The position numbers and the translations under genes are program-made. A stretch of DNA of 11,312 nt, taken from positions 223,030-234,341 of the forward strand of contig NZ_KL585381.1 of the NCBI RefSeq assembly GCF_000721935.1. Reading direction: 5' to 3'. Origin of the DNA: Streptomyces sp. NRRL WC-3549. GTDB lineage: Bacteria > Actinomycetota > Actinomycetes > Streptomycetales > Streptomycetaceae. The notes below the pieces were generated by a model. That model was not told where the DNA came from and did no database searches. It worked only from the letters and a program-made list of their open reading frames with translations. Shown piece after piece: positions 1-10,025 of the stretch. The stretch's first letter is position 1. The number at the start of each line of letters is the position of its first letter.

Positions 1-3
1 CTT

Positions 4-9
4 AAGGAA
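4..9 (+). promoter_or_regulatory. Ribosome binding site for gnd
   Basis: AAGGAA lies 6 nt before the ATG at 16. It supports that ATG as the gnd start, since only 15 nt of upstream sequence is visible. Confidence 0.6.
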
Positions 10-15
10 TCTCTG

Positions 16-894
16 ATGGAGCTCGGTCTCGTCGGTCTCGGCAAGATGGGCGGCAACATGCGCGAGCGCATCCGCCGCGCAGGCCACACCGTCATCGGAT
101 ACGACCGCAATCCGGACGTCGCCGATGTCCACAGCCTCGAAGAGCTCGTGGGCAGGCTCAAGGGCCCGCGCGTCGTGTGGGTGATGGTCCCGGCCGGTGC
201 CGCGACCCAGTCCACCATCGACGAGCTGGCCGAGCTGCTCTCCCCGGGCGACGTCGTGGTGGACGGCGGGAACTCCCGCTGGACCGACGACGAGAAGCAC
301 GCCGTCGAGCTGGGCATCAAGGACATCGGGTTCGTGGACTGCGGCGTCTCCGGTGGCGTCTGGGGCCTGGAGAACGGCTACGCCCTGATGTACGGCGGCA
401 CCGAGGAGAACGTCGCCAAGGTCCAGCCGGTCTTCGACGCGCTGAAGCCGGAGGGCGACTTCGGTTCCGTCCACGCGGGCAAGGTCGGCGCCGGCCACTT
501 CGCCAAGATGGTCCACAACGGCATCGAGTACGCCATGATGCAGGCGTACGCCGAGGGCTGGGAGCTGCTGGAGAAGGTCGACTCCGTCACGGACGTGCGC
601 GAGGTCTTCCGCTCCTGGCAGGAGGGCACGGTCATCCGCTCCTGGCTGCTGGACCTGGCGGTCAACGCGCTGGACGACGACGAGCACCTGGACAAGCTGC
701 GCGGTTTCGCCGCGGACTCGGGCGAGGGCCGGTGGACGGTCGAGGCGGCCATCGACAACGCGGTGCCGCTGCCCGCGATCACGGCGTCCCTGTTCGCGCG
801 CTTCGCGTCGCGCCAGGACGACTCCCCGCAGATGAAGATGATCGCCGCGCTGCGCAACCAGTTCGGCGGCCACGCGGTCGAGAACAAGAAGTAG
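16..894 (+). CDS. gnd: 6-phosphogluconate dehydrogenase (decarboxylating), short form
   Basis: This enzyme oxidatively decarboxylates 6-phosphogluconate to ribulose 5-phosphate in the cytosolic pentose phosphate pathway. The 292-aa protein opens with a Rossmann nucleotide-binding loop, GLGKMG (residues 7-12). It has the family motifs DGGNS (83-87) and GVSGG (110-114), and the catalytic segment [10 protein letters not shown] (160-169) with the expected Lys164, Asn168 and, just after it, Glu171. The length fits the short class of about 300 aa, not the long class of about 470 aa (as in E. coli). An acidic residue, Asp30, ends the second beta strand (GYDRNP), which usually favours NAD+ over NADP+; this preference is inferred. 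The ATG at 16 has an AAGGAA site upstream. The gene sits 52 nt before recF in the same orientation, as is common in Streptomyces and some mycobacteria, and is probably cotranscribed with dnaN/recF. Confidence 0.95.
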   Translation: MELGLVGLGKMGGNMRERIRRAGHTVIGYDRNPDVADVHSLEELVGRLKGPRVVWVMVPAGAATQSTIDELAELLSPGDVVVDGGNSRWTDDEKHAVELGIKDIGFVDCGVSGGVWGLENGYALMYGGTEENVAKVQPVFDALKPEGDFGSVHAGKVGAGHFAKMVHNGIEYAMMQAYAEGWELLEKVDSVTDVREVFRSWQEGTVIRSWLLDLAVNALDDDEHLDKLRGFAADSGEGRWTVEAAIDNAVPLPAITASLFARFASRQDDSPQMKMIAALRNQFGGHAVENKK

Positions 895-946
895 TCACAC
901 CAGCACACGCAGAGCACGAAGCAGGAAAGCGGGAAGGCCGGCGACC

Positions 947-2073
947 ATGCACGTCACGCATCTCTCGCTGGCCGACTTCCGCTCGTACGCCCGGGCCGAG
1001 GTCCCTCTCGACCCGGGCGTCACCGTGTTCGTGGGGGCCAACGGCCAGGGCAAGACCAATCTGGTGGAGGCCGTCGGCTACCTCGCGACGCTCGGCAGCC
1101 ACCGGGTCTCCTCCGACGCCCCGCTGGTGCGGATGGGCGCGGAGCGCGCCGTCGTCCGGGCCGCGGTCACCCAGGGCGAGCGCTCGCAGCTGATCGAGCT
1201 GGAGCTCAACCCGGGCCGCGCCAACCGGGCACGCGTCAACCGGTCCTCCCAGGTCAGGCCCCGTGACGTCCTGGGGATAGTCAGGACCGTGCTGTTCGCC
1301 CCGGAGGACCTGGCCCTGGTGAAGGGTGACCCGGGGGAGCGCCGCCGGTTCCTCGACGAGCTGGTCACCGCACGTTCCCCGCGCATGGCGGGCGTCCGGT
1401 CCGACTACGAGCGGGTGCTGAAGCAGCGCAACACCCTGCTGAAGTCCACGGCGATGGCCCGCCGGCACGGCGGACGGTCGATGGACCTGTCCACCCTCGA
1501 CGTATGGGACCAGCACCTCGCCCGGGTCGGCGCCGAGCTGCTCGTCCAGCGGCTGGACCTGATCGCGACCCTGCAGCCGCTGGCCGACAAGGCGTACGCG
1601 GACGTCGCCCCGGGCGGCGGCCCGGTGGCGCTGGACTACCGCAGCTCCGTCGGACCCGAGGGGGCGGCCTCCCGTAGCCGCGAGGAGCTGTACGAGCAGG
1701 TGATGGCGGCGCTCGCCGGGGCCCGCAAGCAGGAGATCGAGCGGGGCGTGACGCTGGTGGGCCCGCACCGGGACGACCTGGTGCTGGGGCTGCGCGGCAT
1801 GCCCGCCAAGGGGTACGCGAGCCACGGTGAGTCCTGGTCGTACGCGCTGGCGCTTCGGCTGGCCTCGTACGACCTGCTGCGCGGCGAGGGCAACGAGCCG
1901 GTGCTGATCCTGGACGACGTGTTCGCCGAGCTCGACACCCGCCGCCGCGAGCGGCCGAGCTGGTGGCCCCCGGCGAGCAGGTGCTGGTGACGGCGGCGGT
2001 GGACGACGACGTCCCCGGGGTCCTGTCGGGTACGCGGTATGCGGTGTCCGAGGGCGCGGTGGAGCGGCTGTGA
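947..2073 (+). pseudogene. recF: DNA replication/repair protein RecF, frameshifted near the 3' end
   Basis: RecF is an SMC/ABC-type ATPase that helps load RecA at gapped DNA with RecO and RecR. From the ATG at 947 (GGGAAGG 9 nt upstream) the protein shows Walker A GANGQGKT (30-37), [12 protein letters not shown] (127-138), the signature-like SHGES (292-296) and Walker [13 protein letters not shown] (319-330). After Arg336 the frame gives 11 unrelated residues ([11 protein letters not shown]) and stops at the TGA at 1988-1990, making 347 aa. The normal actinobacterial C-terminus ([19 protein letters not shown] and onward, 39 codons) lies in another frame from 1954 to the TGA at 2071-2073. Restoring 4 nt near 1953 would give RERLAELVAPG and a typical length of 376 aa. 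The lost part follows the D-loop and includes the last core strand, so function is doubtful. It could be a real mutation or an assembly error. The intended stop overlaps the next gene's GTG. Confidence 0.9.
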
Positions 2074-2642
2074 GCGGTCCGTCCGAGGCCCCACGCGGGC
2101 CGGCCGGGCCCGCGTCCCCAGGGGGGAAGGAGCCCGAGCTGTCGGGTGTCGACCTGGCGCGGGTCGCGCTGCGGGCGGCGAAGGAGCAGGCCCGGGCCCG
2201 GGGCACGGCCGCGCAACAGCGAAATCAGGCCAGACGCGGGGGCGGCCTGCGGTCGGGAGCCCGGTCCGACGGGCGTGACCCGCTGGCGCTGGGCTCGGCG
2301 ATCAACCGGCTGATCACGGAGCGCGGCTGGGAGACGCCGGCCGCGGTGGGCGGTGTGATGGGCCGGTGGCCGCAGATCGTCGGGGACGACCTCGCCAAGC
2401 ACTGTGTGCCGGTGCGCTATGACGAGGATCCGCAGGAGCGGGTCCTCACGGTGAGCTGCGATTCCACGGCGTGGGCGACGCAGCTGCGGTTGCTCGCCCC
2501 GCAGCTGGTGGCGCGGCTGAACACCGATCTGGGCCACGGCACGGTGCGCGTGATCAAGGTGCTGGGTCCCGGAGGCCCGCAGCGGGGTTTCGGCCCGCTG
2601 CGGGCCCCCGGCAGCCGGGGACCGGGCGACACCTACGGCTGA
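2070..2642 (+). CDS. dciA: DUF721 protein, DciA-like replicative helicase loader
   Basis: This 190-aa protein starts with GTG inside the recF stop (GTGA overlap), preceded by GGTGGAG at 2058-2064. Residues 1-69 are rich in Gly, Pro, Ala and Arg and look disordered or DNA-binding. Residues 70-165 form the DUF721/DciA domain, with [15 protein letters not shown] (98-112) and the strand-helix segment [15 protein letters not shown] (125-139). Family members without a DnaC/DnaI loader (the mycobacterial homologue is Rv0004) interact with the replicative helicase DnaB and are needed for replication initiation. The place between recF and gyrB is the conserved actinobacterial one. The C-terminal tail (166-190) is Gly/Pro/Arg-rich. 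The helicase-loading role is inferred from family and position; the domain assignment is firm. Confidence 0.88.
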   Translation: MSGPSEAPRGPAGPASPGGKEPELSGVDLARVALRAAKEQARARGTAAQQRNQARRGGGLRSGARSDGRDPLALGSAINRLITERGWETPAAVGGVMGRWPQIVGDDLAKHCVPVRYDEDPQERVLTVSCDSTAWATQLRLLAPQLVARLNTDLGHGTVRVIKVLGPGGPQRGFGPLRAPGSRGPGDTYG

Positions 2643-2729
2643 CCTGCGCGTTTCCCTCTCCGTCGCCCCGTCTCCCGTACCGCCACGGGCTCCGGGACCC
2701 CCGGTGTTCCGCCGGGATGTGTGGTCTGC

Positions 2730-2771
2730 GCCGGTTCGCACCGGCCGACGCCGGTGAGGCGTCCCTCACCG
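2730..2771 (+). terminator. Tandem hairpins after dciA, candidate terminator
   Basis: There are two perfect stem-loops in a row: GCCGGT-TCGC-ACCGGC (2730-2745) and CGGTGAGG-CGTC-CCTCACCG (2752-2771), both with 4-nt loops. A weaker CCCGG/CCGGG stem (2700-2716) precedes them. No U-tract follows, which is common among Streptomyces terminators. They lie 88-129 nt after the dciA stop and upstream of the presumed gyrB promoter, so they probably separate the two transcription units. Confidence 0.5.
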
Positions 2772-2813
2772 TAGCGGGAGGTTGACAGCCCGAAGCGCTC
2801 AATGCCTGCGTGA

Positions 2814-5078
<2,265 letters not shown>

Positions 5079-5124
5079 GTCGGCCGTACCAGCCAGCCGC
5101 AGCCCGAAAGGATTTTGACCAGTA

Positions 5125-7740
<2,616 letters not shown>

Positions 7741-7743
7741 AGC

Positions 7744-8433
7744 GTGAGTGGAGCCACGGGCGCCGGTCCGGCCGCTTCGGGAGCAGGCGCGAACGGTGCC
7801 CGTGGCCCTGCCACGGACTCCCAAGGGGGCACTGTGACGGACACTCGGGGACCTCAGCCCCAGTACGAGGGCTACGCGACCGGGCCACTGCCCGGCGAAC
7901 GCGAGCCCGCAGCGGGCCAGGCGGGGCCCTACCACCCGCCGCAGGCGTACCCGACCCCCGTGGGCGGTACGCAGGGTGGCGTCGGCCCGCAGGGGGGCGC
8001 ACGGGGCGCGGAGGGCGCGCAGGCGACCCGTCTGCCCCGGACGGGGGCGCGGACCACTCCGCGTACCCGCAAGGCCCGTCTGCGGGTGGCGAAGGCCGAT
8101 CCGTGGTCGGTGATGAAGGTCAGCTTCCTGCTGTCCATCGCGCTGGGCATCTGCACGGTGGTCGCGTCGGCCGTCCTGTGGATGGTCATGGACGCCATGG
8201 GCGTCTTCGAGACGGTCGGCGGCACGATCAGCGAGGCCACCGGTTCGAACGAGAGCAACGGCTTCGATCTGCAGTCGTTCCTCTCGCTGCCGCGCGTCCT
8301 CATCTTCACCTCGGTCATCGCGGTGATCGACGTGGTGCTGGCCACCGCGCTGGCGACGCTGGGCTCGTTCATCTACAACCTGTCGGCCGGCTTCGTGGGC
8401 GGGGTCGAGCTGACTCTCGCCGAGGACGAGTAG
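7744..8433 (+). CDS. DUF3566 two-pass membrane protein
   Basis: The 229-aa product is encoded from GTG at 7744, 3 nt after the gyrA stop, with GAGGAG (7732-7737) inside the gyrA end, so it is probably cotranscribed and coupled. Residues 1-119 are Gly/Pro/Ala-rich and end in a basic stretch (TTPRTRKARLRVAKAD). The DUF3566 domain then gives two membrane segments, about 123-149 (PWSVMKVSFLLSIALGICTV is their opening) and 184-211, joined by an acidic loop of about 35 residues. The tail ends in AEDE. The same gene follows gyrA in mycobacteria (Rv0007). The topology is probably N- and C-terminus inside. Function is unknown to me; the basic juxtamembrane tail suggests contact with cytoplasmic partners, by inference. 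An in-frame GTG at 7834 with AAGGGGG upstream is a second plausible start, which would shorten the disordered tail by 30 residues. Confidence 0.88.
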   Translation: MSGATGAGPAASGAGANGARGPATDSQGGTVTDTRGPQPQYEGYATGPLPGEREPAAGQAGPYHPPQAYPTPVGGTQGGVGPQGGARGAEGAQATRLPRTGARTTPRTRKARLRVAKADPWSVMKVSFLLSIALGICTVVASAVLWMVMDAMGVFETVGGTISEATGSNESNGFDLQSFLSLPRVLIFTSVIAVIDVVLATALATLGSFIYNLSAGFVGGVELTLAEDE

Positions 8434-8451
8434 GTCGCCGGGTAACCGATT

Positions 8452-8480
8452 TTGGGACTGGCCCCGACGTGCGCTAATCT
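8452..8480 (+). promoter_or_regulatory. Promoter of tRNA-Ile
   Basis: TTGGGA (-35, 8452-8457) and TAATCT (-10, 8475-8480) are separated by exactly 17 nt. Transcription would start near 8487, giving a leader of about 26 nt before the mature tRNA. The -35 begins 18 nt after the DUF3566 stop, so the tRNA can be transcribed independently of the gyrBA operon. Confidence 0.7.
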
Positions 8481-8512
8481 TCAGAAGTCAGCGCGACGCA
8501 CAACAGCGCGGC

Positions 8513-8589
8513 GGGGCTATAGCTCAGTTGGTTAGAGCGCATCCCTGATAAGGATGAGGCCACAGGTTCAAATCCTGTTAGCCCCACCA
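8513..8589 (+). tRNA. tRNA-Ile (anticodon GAU), CCA encoded
   Basis: The acceptor stem GGGGCTA (8513-8519) pairs with TAGCCCC (8579-8585); the discriminator is A at 8586 and CCA is encoded at 8587-8589. The D-arm contains AGCTCAGTTGGTTAGAGC. The anticodon stem CATCC/GGATG encloses CTGATAA, giving anticodon GAT at 8547-8549. The T-arm carries GGTTCAAATCC. This tRNA reads AUC and AUU codons. Its place after gyrA/DUF3566 matches ileT in other actinobacteria. No second tRNA (such as Ala) follows within the window. Confidence 0.98.
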
Positions 8590-8592
8590 GCA

Positions 8593-8625
8593 CGAAGGCC
8601 CCCACCGGTTCGGTGGGGGCCTTCG
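8593..8625 (+). terminator. Strong hairpin terminator after tRNA-Ile
   Basis: CGAAGGCCCCCACCG (8593-8607) pairs with its full complement at 8611-8625 around a 3-nt loop (GTT), giving a 15-bp GC-rich stem starting 4 nt after the encoded CCA. No U-tract is visible, which is usual for Streptomyces. The symmetry means it may also act on transcripts from the right. Confidence 0.85.
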
Positions 8626-8819
8626 GCGTCTGCCGGGCCTTTCGTGCCACTCGGTGCCGGACGAGGGGCCCGTCCTTCTTGTACCGACCAAGAGAGCGGA
8701 CCGCGCCTCGGCGGGGAGAGGGTTCGGCGCCACCGCGATCAGGGGGGCTTTCGCCGGGGCGGGCCCCCCGCCGTCGTCTCCTGTCTCCCAGGAGGGCGAG
8801 GCTCTCTCCGGGCATGAAG
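8626..8819. other. Gene-free gap between two convergent terminators
   Basis: The short open frames here have no recognisable protein character or ribosome binding sites. Two further inverted repeats are visible: GGGGGGC (8742-8748) with GCCCCCC (8763-8769), and CTCCTG (8778-8783) with CAGGAG (8789-8794). I see no promoter or gene. Confidence 0.6.
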
Positions 8820-8855
8820 AAGGCCCCTGCCGGAGTGATCCGGTCCAGGGGCCTT
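8820..8855 (-). terminator. Hairpin terminator of the small exported-protein gene
   Basis: AAGGCCCCTG (8820-8829) pairs with CAGGGGCCTT (8846-8855). Inside it CCGGA/TCCGG pairs again around GTGA, leaving a 2-nt bulge. It lies 21 nt beyond the stop of the - strand gene, in the position expected for its terminator, and faces the tRNA terminator from the other side. Confidence 0.8.
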
Positions 8856-8876
8856 GCGGAGTCAGCCGCGGGGCTC

Positions 8877-9236
8877 TCAGGGTGGCAGCGGGGTCGAGTC
8901 CCGGGCGGGTGCCGGACCGAGGGCGGCGAGGGCGCCGAGCGTCGTGCGGGCGGTGTTCACGGAGTCGGTGGTCAGCTGCCGGGTGGCGGGCGAGGAACCG
9001 TGCGCCTCGGCGCGGATGCGCTGCTTCATCGTGGGCGGCAGTGCCCTGTCACGCGGAAAAGTCCATCGCGCGGACGGGGCGGGCACGGTTGCCGGGGTCG
9101 CCGCCGTGTGCTCCTGGGGCGTGGCCGCCGGCTCCGTGGCCATGGCCGGGGCGGAGGCGAGGCCCAGCGACGCGAGAAGTGCGAAGAAGGCGGTGACGAA
9201 GGCGGTCCAGATGCTCTTGGCCTTGAAGCTGCTCAT
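8877..9236 (-). CDS. Small exported protein of unknown function (possibly DUF6344-like)
   Basis: This - strand gene encodes 119 aa. Residues 1-33 form a clear Sec signal peptide: basic start (MSSFKAKS), hydrophobic core (FVTAFFALLASLGLA) and likely cleavage after APAMA (Ala33). The mature part begins with a Thr/Ala/Pro-rich linker (34-55). It then has a charged segment, LPPTMKQRIRAEAHGSSP (about 66-83), which looks like the conserved core, and ends in an Ala/Pro-rich tail. The start ATG is preceded by a GA-rich sequence (GCGAGGGG) placed very close to it. I recall similar Streptomyces proteins under a DUF label, but I cannot confirm the family, and no enzymatic motif is present. The gene is convergent with the tRNA and divergent from the DLW-39-like gene, with 283 nt between the two start codons. 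Confidence 0.72.
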   Translation of the reverse strand: MSSFKAKSIWTAFVTAFFALLASLGLASAPAMATEPAATPQEHTAATPATVPAPSARWTFPRDRALPPTMKQRIRAEAHGSSPATRQLTTDSVNTARTTLGALAALGPAPARDSTPLPP

Positions 9237-9369
9237 GGCCCCTCGCTTTCAGGTGGTCCGGTTTGCTTACCTTTCTGATGATGTGGATCCGGTCCGTGAA
9301 TCGGGGTTCCGACGCCCGCGCTTCGCCGATCTTCCGATGAACACCACTCTTCTGGTGCAACCGGCTCCG

Positions 9370-9421
9370 GGAACCTGTTCCACGGGCCCCGCGCACCGCC
9401 GTGAGACCCCTTGAAACAGGT
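9370..9421. promoter_or_regulatory. Inverted AACAGGT-type sites between divergent genes
   Basis: GGAACCTGTTCC (9370-9381) is a dyad with 5-bp arms and a 2-nt centre. Its ACCTGTT part (9373-9379) is repeated inverted as AACAGGT at 9415-9421. The pair lies about 50 nt upstream of the likely -10 of the DLW-39-like gene and could be an operator. This is inference from symmetry only. Confidence 0.3.
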
Positions 9422-9468
9422 CGGTCACAGGGCCCCGGGCAGGTCACCGAACGGTATCGGCCGGTGTG

Positions 9469-9474
9469 TATAGT
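9469..9474 (+). promoter_or_regulatory. Putative -10 box of the DLW-39-like gene
   Basis: TATAGT lies 46 nt before the GTG at 9520, which would put the transcription start near 9481. It is one of very few AT-rich hexamers in this GC-rich region. No clear -35 is seen at 16-18 nt. Confidence 0.45.
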
Positions 9475-9519
9475 CGGGCGGCAGAAGTCCCTTACGTCAA
9501 GGAAAGACGAGGTCGCGCG

Positions 9520-9654
9520 GTGAAGAAGCTTCTCCTGGTCGCACTGGCCGCCATCGGCGGGCTCCTCGTGTACCGCCAGATCCAGGCGGATCGCGCCGAG
9601 CAGGATCTGTGGACGGAGGCGACCGACTCCGTGCCCGCAGGTTCGGGTGTGTGA
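9520..9654 (+). CDS. DLW-39 family membrane microprotein
   Basis: This is a 44-aa protein beginning with GTG at 9520. GAGG at 9509-9512 sits 7 nt upstream and gives the start MKKLLLVALA. An in-frame ATG upstream at 9466 would overlap the -10 box and add an unlikely basic N-terminus. Residues 2-17 are a single hydrophobic segment after KK. They are followed by a charged amphipathic stretch, RQIQADRAEQDLW (19-31), which contains the Asp-Leu-Trp triplet that names the family, and a short polar tail. The protein is probably anchored in the membrane by its N-terminus. The family is conserved in actinobacteria at about this length and near gyrA; I know of no assigned function. A strong terminator follows 20 nt after the stop, so it is a single-gene unit. 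Confidence 0.87.
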   Translation: MKKLLLVALAAIGGLLVYRQIQADRAEQDLWTEATDSVPAGSGV

Positions 9655-9673
9655 GACGGAACAGTCTGAACAC

Positions 9674-9702
9674 GGGCCCCGGTCGCTGAGCGGCCGGGGC
9701 CC
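9674..9702 (+). terminator. Strong hairpin terminator after the DLW-39-like gene
   Basis: GGGCCCCGGTCGC (9674-9686) pairs with GCGGCCGGGGCCC (9690-9702) around a 3-nt loop, giving 13 bp with a single G-T pair. It starts 20 nt after the stop codon. Confidence 0.85.
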
Positions 9703-10025
9703 TGTGCTGTCCGGTCTCCTGTTGCGGGACCGTGGGGAGCGTGCTCATGAGTTCGCCCCGGCACCTCATCCGCCGTGCGAGAGCGAGGCGCGGGCCGGAC
9801 CCCCGGTGACCGGCGCGCTGATCCCGCCGCGGCGCGCGGTCCGTGGGGCCGGAGCCGGGCAGGAGCGGTGATTCACCTCCGCCCGCAGACAGCAGTGGTA
9901 CGGGCGGGGCAGGATGGACCGGCATCGCGACCGCGGGCGCAGGGGGCGCCCTGGTCGTTCCGATCCGCGGGGCTCGTCCTACGCAGCCGGCGCCGGTCGG
10001 ACAGGCAGACGACGAGGGGAAGCGC
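9703..10025. other. Upstream region of the secreted-protein gene, no gene seen
   Basis: About 320 nt separate the terminator and the next start. Short open frames here are Arg/Ala/Pro-rich in the manner of non-coding high-GC DNA. One hexamer, CAGGAT (9910-9915), resembles a Streptomyces -10 but has no -35 partner, so the promoter is not located. GAGGGG at 10014-10019 is the ribosome binding site for the GTG at 10026. Confidence 0.5.

Noticed and set aside
2782..2787. Perfect -35 hexamer TTGACA
   Set aside because: No -10-like hexamer lies 15-19 nt downstream; the sequence there is CCTGCG or similar.
8474..8815. 113-codon - strand frame over the tRNA gene and terminator
   Set aside because: It overlaps a structural RNA and a perfect hairpin; coding there is not credible.
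9370..9381. GGAACCTGTTCC as a LexA/SOS box
   Set aside because: Actinobacterial SOS boxes have GAAC-N4-GTTC; here only 2 nt separate the arms.
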